This document shows, piece after piece, positions 11,024 to 21,157 of a stretch of 64,000 nucleotides of DNA. Location of the stretch: the NCBI GenBank assembly GCA_025765615.1, contig JAIVFJ010000164.1:82841-146840 (forward strand), read 5' to 3'. The position numbers were made by a program, and so were the translations under genes. Under the pieces are notes generated by a model. The model did no database searches. It was given only the letters and a program-made list of their open reading frames with translations, and had not been told where the DNA came from. Each line of letters begins with the position of its first letter. The first letter of the stretch is position 1. This stretch comes from Zopfochytrium polystomum (lineage: Eukaryota > Chytridiomycota > Chytridiomycetes > Chytridiales > Chytridiaceae).

Positions 11024-13621
11024 ATGACCACCACCCCTGCAGCGCCGACGACTCCGCCGCCGACTCCACCGACCATGCCGATCGAGGCAAAGGCGGCTCC
11101 CTCTGCAAGCTCCACGTCGGAACTAGCGCAGTCTTCACCGCCATCGCAGCCGTCAACGTTTCCCTTGCTCTCTCTTCCCTCGGAGATCATTGCTCGCATC
11201 GGCCTGTTCTGCCCCCACCGCCTCGCCCTTCCGGCTGGCGCCCTCAACCGATCGCTCCGTAAGATATTCTCCGAGCCAGATGCTATCGCGGCACGCGCCC
11301 TTCGTAAGCACAGCCGCCATGACATTGGCGGATACTGCTCCAGCCCCATCGAACGCACATTCGCCGCCGAGGCCGCGATTGGCGACGTTGCCGTACTTAA
11401 GCTGCTCATTCCCAGACTCCATCATGTCGATGTTAGGGGTACCAGCGAGCTGCTCGACACCCCGCTCATGATCGCCGCGCGCAATGGCCGTGCCGAGGCA
11501 GTGCGGCTGCTTCTCGCCCACGGCGCAGACCCCACCCTCTCGGGCGGCCAGGCGCTGCTTGCCGCCGCAGACGGCGGGAACGCGGACGTCGTCGACGCCG
11601 TCCTGAACGCGGCCGCCTCTGTCGCATCTCCGCCGTTCCCGCAGCTCATCCTCGACGCGTCCCTGCAACGCACCCACTCGGTCCCCTCCGCCGCCCGCCT
11701 CCTCGACGCTGGCGCAGACATCCACGCCGACGGTGACAAGGCGCTCCTCGCCGCCGCCGTCCGCGACAACCCAGAGATGGTCGCGCTCCTCCTCGACCGC
11801 GGCGCCGACCTGCACGTCAACAAAGACAAGGTCCTCAGCCTTGCTGCCCGCGTCGCGTCCCGCAAGACTTTTTCCCTGCTCGTCGAACGCGGCATCGACC
11901 CCAAGGTCAACGACGGCGAGGCCCTCGCCTCCGCATCATGGGGAGGAAACCTGGACATCGTCGAGCTGCTGCTGGAGCTCCGCGTCGTGCGGTGCTTACC
12001 CTGGGCCCTGTCCGAAGCCTCCTCTCAAGCCCATCCCAAGGTCGTCGCGAAGCTGTTCGAGGCCGGCGCACGCCCCGAATGGGTCGAACCCGAGGAGTTT
12101 GTCGTGCTTGGCGAGAAGAAGCACTGGGACCTCGTTACGTCCCTCTTGAAAACTCACTCCGCGCTCCAGACCAAGGCCATCTGCGGCGAGCTCCTGCGTC
12201 CTGCTGTGCAGCAAGGCAATATCGAAGTTGTTAAGCTCCTGCTCGAGTTGGTTCCCGACCTGCAAACCGTCAAGCTCTCGCACCTCGGCGATGGCGCGCG
12301 CACGGGCAATGTTGAGCTTGTTGAGCTCCTCTTGGACGGATACGACGGAAAGAGTTCGTCAGATACTCTCACGGCGGCGTTGAAAAGTGCGGCCGCATCC
12401 GGCAAAGCGGAAGCTCTCGAACGACTCGTGTCAAACGGTGCAGATATCAAATCAGCGGGTAGCGATGCCGTTGCTGCTGCTGCCGCTGCTGGCCATTTGT
12501 CGATGATAAAGCGGTTGCTCGAGCTTGGTGTCGACGTTAACTGTAACGGAGAGTCGGTTCGCCTGGCGGCCGAAGGCGGACACGAGCAAGTTGTCGAGTT
12601 CCTCCTGGACCACATTGCGAATGACACAGTACTCGCTAAGGACGCTATCGAAGTCGCCGTAAAAAGGGGCGACACCCGCGTTGCTAGTCTGCTCTTTGCG
12701 CGCGAGAGCAGCGACGGATATCGCTTGGACTTCAAGTCACTGGTGGAAGCGGCTATCCCGACGAACAAGTGGGAATTGGTAGAGTTGATTTTGGCGCATT
12801 CGGGCAAGCAGAAGAATGACCTCGAAGCCCAAGCCCTTGAGCAATCGTCCAAAGATGGAAAGCTGGATGTGCTCCAGGGGTTGATTAGTACTCCTGGGCG
12901 TGAGGTTAGCACCGCCCTGGTAGAAGCCTCTCGAAGCGGTCACCTTGAAGCAGTCCAACTCCTTTTGGACTACAAATCCATCCAAGGAACAGTAGACCTC
13001 AACAAAGCTGCCGATGCCGCCGTCAAGGAGAACCATCTGCATGTCGCCAAGCTCCTCCACAGCCGCGGCGCCGACATGTCCAAGCACCTCCTTGCCGCCC
13101 TCGGAGCCGGCTACGACATGACGGCGTTCGTCCTAGACGTTGGCAAATTCAAGCCCGAAGACCTGTCCGACCGGCTCCTCTCCGCCATGTCCTGGGCGAA
13201 CCAGAACGAGCTCGGACGCTTCAACTTTGGACTCCACCAGCTCCTCCTCGACCACGGCGCCGACGTCCACCTGCGCGACGACATCCTCATGACCGACCAC
13301 GCCTTCTTTGGCCGCCACCACGTCCTCAAGTTTGTCCTGTCCCGCGGCGGGAACGCCAACGCGCGCAACGGTCGCGCCCTCGAGATCGCCGTCATGCGCG
13401 CAGGGCGCAAGACCGTCAAGGTGCTGCTCGAGGGCGGAGCGGATGTCTGGAAAAACGACGGTGCGGCGCTCAAGGCGGTGCTGGAGACCAGCGTGGATAA
13501 GGAGGGCACCAAGGAGGAGCTGAGGGCCCATTTCGAAAAGATTGGCGTGCAGATTCCCGCGGGCTTGGACGAAGCGTTTTGGACGGCGTTCCTCCGCGAC
13601 GAGATTGGTGTGAGGGTGTGA
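11024..13621 (+). CDS. F-box-like ankyrin-repeat protein
   Basis: Intronless open frame of 865 residues from the ATG at 11024. The frame extends upstream to 10886, but the 11024 ATG follows the G-rich leader and fits better. After a Thr/Pro-rich start, residues about 45-80 form an F-box-like segment (LLSLPSEIIARIGLFC). The remainder is a long solenoid of ankyrin-type units with motifs such as TPLMIAARNGRAEAVRLLLAHGAD. Many units are degenerate, keeping the LLLDHGAD turn but losing TPLH. Such proteins bind partners through the ankyrin solenoid, and the F-box could link to an SCF ubiquitin ligase; the substrate is unknown. Large families with this layout are typical of chytrid genomes (from memory). 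No frame break is seen. Confidence 0.85.
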   Translation: MTTTPAAPTTPPPTPPTMPIEAKAAPSASSTSELAQSSPPSQPSTFPLLSLPSEIIARIGLFCPHRLALPAGALNRSLRKIFSEPDAIAARALRKHSRHDIGGYCSSPIERTFAAEAAIGDVAVLKLLIPRLHHVDVRGTSELLDTPLMIAARNGRAEAVRLLLAHGADPTLSGGQALLAAADGGNADVVDAVLNAAASVASPPFPQLILDASLQRTHSVPSAARLLDAGADIHADGDKALLAAAVRDNPEMVALLLDRGADLHVNKDKVLSLAARVASRKTFSLLVERGIDPKVNDGEALASASWGGNLDIVELLLELRVVRCLPWALSEASSQAHPKVVAKLFEAGARPEWVEPEEFVVLGEKKHWDLVTSLLKTHSALQTKAICGELLRPAVQQGNIEVVKLLLELVPDLQTVKLSHLGDGARTGNVELVELLLDGYDGKSSSDTLTAALKSAAASGKAEALERLVSNGADIKSAGSDAVAAAAAAGHLSMIKRLLELGVDVNCNGESVRLAAEGGHEQVVEFLLDHIANDTVLAKDAIEVAVKRGDTRVASLLFARESSDGYRLDFKSLVEAAIPTNKWELVELILAHSGKQKNDLEAQALEQSSKDGKLDVLQGLISTPGREVSTALVEASRSGHLEAVQLLLDYKSIQGTVDLNKAADAAVKENHLHVAKLLHSRGADMSKHLLAALGAGYDMTAFVLDVGKFKPEDLSDRLLSAMSWANQNELGRFNFGLHQLLLDHGADVHLRDDILMTDHAFFGRHHVLKFVLSRGGNANARNGRALEIAVMRAGRKTVKVLLEGGADVWKNDGAALKAVLETSVDKEGTKEELRAHFEKIGVQIPAGLDEAFWTAFLRDEIGVRV

Positions 13622-13929
13622 TCAAAAGTGGGTTGTGCACTGAGTCTTGAAAAGGGTGTTTTTCCTGGAAATGCATACCTGGTGTCAATGTTTTCATTTC
13701 CCCTCATTTTCGCTACTAGGTTGGTTCTTTGAAATATACGAAAGCACCATGGGAATGATGGATAACAATGTTGATTACAAGGAACAAAAACAAAAGGCTA
13801 TGCATCCGTCATAATTGCTTAACAGAAGGGAGTTGTACGAGGCACGAGACGGAACGAAACTGGAGGTATTGAAGAAAGAAGAAAGGTATTTGAACAACGA
13901 AACAAGGAAACGAAAGTTCCCCTGCGGTG

Positions 13930-15144
13930 TCACTTTGCAAGCTTTTCCTTCACAAGGTCTTCTGTAAAGTCCCAAAGCCTCTTCGCCAGCGCTGCATCGG
14001 TGGCTTGAGGGATGGCTGGAGTTAGGATCTTGGCTATCGGACCAAAGTAAAGCCCGCGGTAGTCCTTCTCCGAAACCTCAGGGTCCGTGGCCAGGTAAAG
14101 AGAAGTCGATGCACCCTTGTCTTCGTCTGGTATATGGTAAACGACGTTAGGGTGGAAGGAAAGCAGCCGAGACCACTCACCGATGGTTTCGCTATTCGTA
14201 GCGTAAAACAACCAAGAGATTGGCTTGGCCAGGAATCCCAGCCGCGAGAACTGGTTGCTAGCTAGTTCCGTGTGAATAACACCTGAAAAATCAGCTTGTC
14301 AGCGCAGGGTAACAGCTGCAACGGCGACGAAGACTCTACCTGGATGAACAGCGTTGACATAAACGTTCTTTTGACCTTTGGCCAGCAGCCGTGCATTGAG
14401 CTCCTTTGCAAAAAGTATGTTTGCAAGCTTTGACTGGCCGTCTGAGGAAAACAGCAAATATTCAGGAACAATCTACTCAACCAAAGCGATGGCACGTCCT
14501 CACTTACACGCGGTCCACTCCTTGTAACTCTTCTGGTCATTAATCCTATCAAACCGAATCCCCTCCGGCTGCGGCGCCGCGCTATGCAGACTCGACGACA
14601 GCACCACGACCCTGCTCGGCGCCGACGCCTCCAAGCACGGCAGCAACCGCTGCGTCAAGTGGAAATGCGCGACGTGGTTTGTCGCAAACTGCGTCTCGAT
14701 CCCGTCCGCGGACAGCCCGAACGGGTGTGCCATGATCCCGGCGTTGAGCACCAGCCCGTGAAGCGGCAGCCCGCGACGGAGAAACGAGTCCGCGAACGCG
14801 TCCACCGAACGCAAAGACTGCAGGTCGAGCGAGGCGAATTCGAGAGTGCCCGCGTCGTCGGTTTCCAAGCGCAACGCTGCGAGCACTGGAGCGGTTTTGG
14901 ACTCGGAGCGGCACGCCATGATGCTGGCGGTGAGCGTGGGGGGGAGGGTGTCAGCCGTGAAACGGACGGGTGAATGCAGGTTAGCGTCGACGGACGGCGA
15001 GGAACGGCCCGTGGTTTAAGTTACTTACACATGTGCGCCCTTTCTTGCGAGCTCGCGGGCAGTGACGCGGCCAATGCCCGAGTTGCTGCCGGTCACGATG
15101 AATACCTTTCCGCCGAGGGCGGGGATCCTGTCAAAAGTCCACAT
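13930..15144 (-). CDS. short-chain dehydrogenase/reductase (retinol dehydrogenase/WWOX-like), copy 1
   Basis: NAD(P)-dependent oxidoreductase of the SDR family, 310 residues. Exons: 15144-15029, 14923-14508, 14441-14340, 14282-14181 and 14126-13930. The cofactor motif is TGSNSGIG (about residues 18-25). [10 protein letters not shown] is the NAG strand motif, and YGQSKLAN is the catalytic YxxSK, formed across the exon 2/3 splice. The Ser is in VVLSSSLHS. The substrate is unknown; relatives reduce retinoids, steroids or other lipophilic carbonyls. The gene has a paralogue on the plus strand at 44986-46231 with the same five-exon structure; exons 1-4 have identical lengths (116, 416, 102, 102 bp). 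There is no signal peptide, so it is probably cytosolic or membrane-associated. Confidence 0.92.
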
Positions 15145-15702
15145 GAGGCGAGAAGTGGGGCACGGAGTGAGGTTCTTGGCGGAGGGAAGCGAGTTGAGCC
15201 AAATAGGAGTAGTGATGATCCGAGACCACGCCTTTTGTGTGGTGGGGAGAACAATTCTAGCCTGTATTTATTGAGTTTGACGCCGGGCGGGCGGGAGGAG
15301 CTTAGTTTCCGCGTCCGCCTCGAGTTGCTCTCTTCACGCCTCGTGTCTGTGCGTGTCCGGAGAAATGCTATTTCCGGCCAACCGCAGTTACAAGTGCACC
15401 TTCTGTCGAAAACACTGGTGCCTCCTGTGAACTTCCCGCATCAACGCGAACAAAAAAAAGAAAAGTTCGGAGAAACGCATTTTCCGGCCGCCGCACTCGC
15501 CTCCACCGCCTCAATCTCTTACGTACTGTAATTCCAACCAAACGCACATCCTGACCAACGACAATGTATTCCACCTCCGTTTGGCGACGCGCGCTTCTGT
15601 ATACCCATTCTTCACTTCAACAAGCGGGAGAAAAAAGATCCAACCCAGGAAACGAGTGCGGCACCACCGATCCGCACTCAGTCCCAAACACATCTTAGTG
15701 GA

Positions 15703-16538
15703 CTAGTGGACTGGCGACATTGTAATGAGCAACAACAATGAGGTATGGAAAAAGGGGATTAGCACCGGCCTAACGCACAAGGAAAGCGGGTGGCACTTAC
15801 GAATCAACCGGAAAACGTCTGCAACGTGCGCAGTGTTTCATTGTAATAACCGTGGCAAGATGAACAATGTAAGCAAACCATCGCATCTTCGAGACACAAA
15901 AAAAAAAGGTCGACAAACTGACCATTGTACACGAAGTACTGCCCCGGACCCTCGGGATACAGGTTAAACACCTGCATAAAACCCATGGGGGGATTGTCGT
16001 CGACCTGTTCGCGGTAAATGCAGTTTGTGCGTCAGTGTGTGGTGGCTGAAGAGCAGTGAAACGCGGCAGCCTCTCCCCTCCTCACCTTCAGCTGTCCCAT
16101 CACGGTAATCAAGATCGAGCCCTGCGAAGGGTGCGACGGCTGGACGTCGACGGTTGTGATGACGTGCTGGATCGCTTGGAACGGACGTTCCTGAAAAGAG
16201 TTCGAATCAAGATGGGAGGCGGGCTGCGGAGCCAATTCGCTTACCACAAGGTACTGCACAATTTGCTGCGCGCCGCTGACTTGCTTCGATTCGTAGGTCA
16301 TCATTGAGTAGTCTCGCTGGTTTAGTGAAGGTGGACGTGTTGTTGTATTTTGCGTTTAAGGCGATCTCTTGGTTAGCTATGCTTCAACGCGCCTTCGCCC
16401 AAGTAATCGCGCATCGCCAGTCCAAAGCCATACGTAGAGAGGGAGCAGGCCGGCCCTGTTGGAGTCAAAGACGCCGTAGTAGTACTCGGTGAACTGCTTG
16501 GCAACAGCGTGGATGTCGAGGGGAGCTGCGGCGGCCAT
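15703..16538 (-). CDS. NTF2: nuclear transport factor 2
   Basis: NTF2 carries RanGDP into the nucleus by binding FxFG nucleoporins as a homodimer. Exons: 16538-16434, 16316-16245, 16190-16086, 16004-15923, 15818-15801 and 15710-15703, giving 129 residues against about 125 for the family. Visible family sequence includes AKQFTEYYYGVFDSNR at the start, then GAQQIVQYL, ITTVDVQPS, ILITVMGQLKVDD, MGFMQVFNLYPE and YFVYNDVFRLI at the end. The fifth exon is only 18 nt (DVFRLI). The last splice (GTAAGT at 15800, acceptor CAG before 15710) is uncertain; reading through instead adds about 25 residues before a stop at nearly the same place. It lies 188 bp downstream of the uL3m stop on the same strand. 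Confidence 0.9.
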
Positions 16539-16726
16539 GGCGTGAGCACTGATGCAGGAGAGAGCGTCGAGCGGCACGCGGAAGAAGAAGGGATTTCGTG
16601 ACAAGGTGCGGCGCAGTTCCATTTCTTTCCACGGCCCACCACCCCTGGGCGCCGCGCGACGCCACATTCGCCAATAAAGGCCACGCTCGTCGCCCAATCA
16701 TCACCACCACCGCGCACCCTCAAGCT

Positions 16727-18366
16727 TTACTTCTCAACCTCCCGCCTTGCCCTCGCCAGCGGGTCCTTCTCGCCCGCCTGTGGCGGCGGCGGCAACAGTT
16801 CGCGCGGCTCGCGGGCCACCTCGCGTCCCATAAACGTCGGGAACGGAACCACAGACCCCGGCGGGAAGCACTGCCCGTGCCACAGACGCCGTATCGCATC
16901 GCGGATCCGCACGAACTTGTCCTGCGCACCCGGCACGGCGCCCTTGACGTAGAGAAGGTTGTGCACCGTGTCGATTTTCACGATCTTGAGGCTGTGCACC
17001 GTGCTGGTCTTGCCACCCATGCGTCCCGGCATTTTTTTCCCCTTGAACACTTTGCCGGGTTGCTGGAAAGGGTCAAAAAAAAAATAAATGGTCAACTTTT
17101 ATCCGTTCCACGAAGACGTCGGGCTGGGGAGACGACAAAGTTGGTGGAAAGGAGCTCACATTGCGTTGACCGGTTGAACCGAGAGAACGGTGCGTCAGCG
17201 AAGTGCCGTGCGAGGCATTCAGACCGCCAAATCCCCATCGTTTGATCACACCCTGGAAACCTTTGCCGCGGCTGAATGGAAAAAAAGAGCGTTAGGGAAT
17301 GATGGTTCATTCAGCGAGGCTTACGAAACTTACGATTTGCCCTGAGCGTCAATGTATTGACCCGGTACAAAGTGTGCGACCGTGAGATTGACGCCTTTGT
17401 TGGTAATGGACAAGAGAATGTCGCGTTAACAACTCCGTAAATTGCATCATTCATGAAACAAGTTGAAACTGCACGAAAGAATATTGCGATCCACGTACCG
17501 GTTGGCAAAACCGCATCCTTGGAAACTTTGAACTCAGTCACCTTCCTTCGCACCTCGACGCCGAACCGCCTGAACATTCCCCTCACGGGCTTCTTAACCT
17601 GGTACATCCGCCTCCTGCTGACCCTTCCGCTACCGATTGTTACCACGTACGCTCCTCGCTGCCGAGAGAAGCGCGAGTGCACAACCGTCGTCGGGGGAAT
17701 CTCAAGCACGGTGCACGGAGTCATCTGCCCCCACTCGTCCCAGAGAGTCGTCATACCGCGTTTGATGGCGAACATGCCCGTGCGGGTCGAAGAAGGAGTC
17801 CACTGCGGTGTCGGAAGGGCAGTGGTGCCCGCCTCGGCCTTTGCCGCCGTCAATGGAGACAGTATCCCGCCCACCGGCGGCGGCGGCGCGCCGTGCGGGT
17901 GGCGATTCTCCGTAAAGTTCGTCGGCGCGCGGCGCCGTCGCGCCGCCAGAATCGCAAGCTGCGCGGCGGGATCCGTCGGCGACGCCGTTGTTCCCGCACC
18001 TGTCGCGGATGTCGGGACCGGGTGCGGCACGCCCAGTTGCGGGAACTCGATCAGACGGCGCGCTGCGGCGCGGGTGATGGGCAGGCGGGAAGCAGCTTGG
18101 GCCAGGTCTTCCTGGACGCGGAGCAGGTGGAGCGAGGTTGGGGGCGGCGTCGAGAAGGGCCGCTGCACGGCTTCGTGGTACGCGGGCGGCGCGGAGGCGG
18201 TGGCGGACGATGCTGGTGCTGCGGTATGTGATGTTGTGGAAAGAGTGAGACGGCCGATCCGGATGGAGCAGCGGACGATCGCCGCCGCTCCCGCTGTTGG
18301 CAGCATCGACGAGATGGCCGAGGTAGTACCGGTTGGCACCATCGAAGGCCTGAGGACCGATGACAT
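16727..18366 (-). CDS. MRPL9: mitochondrial large-subunit ribosomal protein uL3m
   Basis: Ribosomal protein L3 family, mitochondrial branch (yeast MRPL9, human MRPL3). Exons: 18366-17499, 17394-17334, 17271-17160 and 17062-16727, giving 458 residues. The first ATG in frame, at 18366, is followed by a basic, Ser/Thr/Ala-rich N-terminus without acidic residues, fitting a mitochondrial presequence. The L3 domain begins near [19 protein letters not shown]. It continues with [54 protein letters not shown] and KKMPGRMGG, the residues that approach the peptidyl-transferase centre. Intron 1 uses an AAG acceptor. The roughly 200-residue Ala/Pro/Thr-rich N-terminal extension is longer than usual. Confidence 0.93.
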
Positions 18367-18879
18367 GTCAAATGCTCTTGGAAAGGTGGTGGTTGACTTG
18401 TCCAAGTATGCGTCAACTGGTTATTCCGTCCAACGCGGACTGAGGGAGGCCCTAACAGCATTATATCAAAATCTGCCGACGTTTCGCCACTTTTCATGAC
18501 CTCTAACCCTTCTTTCAGGATTCGCCTCCTCAACCCGGCAATACTAGACCATGAATTCTAAAACGGTTTTTATAATAAAGCAGCCGCAACTGAAGACTTG
18601 AGAAGCATATGCACCAGCAAACGAAACAAGCTGACCGCGCGCATTCAGAGGGCGCTCGCAACTAGGCAATTAGCCAGCGTCTGTCCCGTATTACGCAACG
18701 AAGAGCCGCACTTCGACGTTACCGATGTTTCAAGGACGGCATCGCGGCAGCAGGCTGATGAAAAGAGGAGCAGGGAGTGCCAGAGCTGAGGCTGAAAACT
18801 GGGAAAATGGGGACAGATAGTCGCGAGTATCCACAGGTGCGAATGAGGGGATAACGAAAATCCGACACACAAGAGTGAC

Positions 18880-19255
18880 GAATTGGTGGGGGGCTCGGGT
18901 TGTCCCACACGCTCAGTCCGTCGACGGGGATGCAATCACCTTGCCGTCCGGCGAGAAGGATACAGTCAGGACCCAGTGCTTGTGGCGACCCAGAATCTTG
19001 AATTTGCCTGGAGGACTGACGGGAGGACATTTAATCACAACCTCCCTCCTACATTCAAAACATGAAATTCATGTCGCGCATACGGGGCGCAGGGTATCAA
19101 TGCCCTGAGGATGTGAAAGCACACAACACGACTCCTCCCTCGATGCACTCACCTTTCCATATGGAATCGCAGAAGGTTTAACTCGGTGACCGCAGCCGCC
19201 GGTCTGAGCCTTGCGATGCAACCGGTTGCATAGCTTCCCCAGCTGCAACATGATC
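18880..19255 (-). pseudogene. WD40-repeat gene fragment
   Basis: On the minus strand near 19010-18920 one frame reads GKFKILGRHKHWVLTVSFSPDGKVIAS, a clear WD40 blade, then meets an in-frame stop where SGGxDGxVxxWD would be expected; a WD follows in another frame (LSVWD). Upstream, a segment ends at 19155 in a perfect GGAAAG/GTGAGT donor, and a TCCTCCAG acceptor precedes the blade, so splice signals survive. Only one blade is recognisable, so the parent (for example a Notchless-type protein) cannot be named with confidence. Confidence 0.45.
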
Positions 19256-19687
19256 CCAACACGATACGGTGGATTGCCAGAGCGAAGCGAATCCTCAAAT
19301 CATCGAGTTGTTAATCCGGAGCTGGAGGCCACCTGGTTCGCAGCTGAAGGAGGTGGAGCTGATTGCAAAGAGATCCGGCTGCCGGTTGCGGCGTTTTCGC
19401 CGGACATCGCGTTTCCTCCGTCTTTGTGGGGGAAGCGTCAGCAACGCATCCACCGTCGTTGAGGAACCACTGAATGACTTAATCGGGGCCGCCCCTTACA
19501 TTGGTAAATTCCGTTCAAACAGCGCCTGCTTGGATTGGTTCGACGAAGAGAACACAGTCGATCCTCTGAGGACGATCTCCAGGGAGGCCCGTTGCGGTTC
19601 CGTTGGTTTGTTTTCCAGAATTTCTTGGGCAAACAGGCGTGGTGTGCCACACGCAAATGTGAGTGCGGTCTGAAGATGCGGCGGCGG

Positions 19688-20930
19688 TCATCGTCTTACG
19701 GCCATAATCCAATACCCGAACGGAGTGAAATCCAAGACACGCTCTACCACCATCTTGGAGAGTTTGCACGATCTGACGGGTTCGCGCAGAGGAAGAGCGG
19801 CGGCGACTAGCTCTTGTGGAGGCGAGGACGGCTCATTGGGCTCGTCAACCGTATTGCGGGCATCGCTTCCAACCTTCGCACAGACTGCTACTCCGCGAAG
19901 ACGACCTCCATACACCATATTCGTGCTCGTCTGGCGTTTCGCGCTCGTTTGGCGTTTCCGAATGCCATGAACGACAGCCGTCCTCACGCCGTAAAGGTCG
20001 TCGTGCGCACCCAATGAGACCGGCGCGCGTCTCGGCAAGATCGTTGGCCTGGTCAACAAAGCCGCCGCGCACGCACCCGCTGCGATCGTCATGACCACCC
20101 CGGCGGATCCGGCGAACATATGCAAGCAACGTGCCTGCTAACACCTAGGCCCCGGGGGCAGCAGCTCCGGCAATCTGTCGTTCAATGATCTCCACAGTGA
20201 TTTCGACGACTAGTGCGGCATTTCTTGCAAGTGAACCCTGGTATCGGAAAACGTCGACTCCGCGCAAGCTGTTTCTTCAGACCCAGCAGAGGAATACAGC
20301 ATCGCGATACGGCACAATATCGGATGCGAAGAAGCGAATTCCCAACCGTCGGCAACCACACGTCGAGCTGGGGAAGGCGGAACCAGCCACTGGCGGGATG
20401 ACGGTGGCGTGCGAAAACCGAACAGTGTCAACCTGCACGGTGCTTCCTCCGCCCGCCCGCCCTCCCATCTGCTACGGCAACTATAGTGCAAAGGCAGACG
20501 GACGGGGGCGGTGCAGCCAAAAGCGGCTGAGCGAGGCAAACCCGGGCGCAACGCCGGGTGAAGGAATAGACGGCGTCGATGAGATAGGCCGCGGCAGACT
20601 CCTGAAGAACGGCCCACACCAAGCCTGCAACAACGAATATCGGTGCTCCGCCCCACTGCTCCGACGCCGCGAGGTCCAATCGCTCCGCCCACCGTAACGA
20701 AGTTGCCTCGGAGTTGAATAAGTGAGCGGCTCTCACTAACAAATTGGATTACCGTGTGGACGTCAAAAGTGCGTGACGAACGAGCTGAGCTTGTCGAAGC
20801 GATTCGCACTCATGAGTAAAAGGATACTCCACATCAAAGCCAGCAGCTCAAACGACACCGTGTGTGAGCAAACTGGCCTTCAGCTCGCAAACGCCGTTTC
20901 GCAGGCGAAACTGCTGCTCCAGCGACGGAT
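19688..20930 (-). pseudogene. unrecognised, possibly membrane-protein gene, broken or multi-exon
   Basis: Several minus-strand frames look protein-like but do not join. Around 20740-20430 a frame contains a hydrophobic stretch (APIFVVAGLVWAVLQE). Around 20260-20150 another reads ARNAALVVEITVEIIERQIAG. Around 19770-19690 a third ends VVERVLDFTPFGYWIMAV. Between them are stops in every frame, and I could not find splice sites that reconnect them convincingly. I do not recognise the family. It may be a decayed membrane protein or a gene whose introns I failed to resolve. Confidence 0.3.
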
Positions 20931-21115
20931 AAGCCATTGACTGTGGAAGAGAGCTACAACGACGGGTTGGCCCGTTTTTGTTACCACAACTCTGGCAACC
21001 ACAGGCAGAATGAGTTCAACTTCGATGACCTGACCGGTCGGTTCAACACTCACGGGGCAAGTGCCCTAGTTAACCGGCATCCTGGGCTTGGGATAGGACG
21101 CCAAAACGCGGACGT

Positions 21116-21118
<3 letters not shown>

Positions 21119-21156
<38 letters not shown>
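21119..21156 (+). repeat. poly(T) tract, 38 nt
   Basis: Uninterrupted T run. Similar long A/T homopolymers occur near 1710, 2892, 26921 and 46525. No retroelement body is recognisable next to this one. Confidence 0.8.
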
Positions 21157-21157
<1 letters not shown>

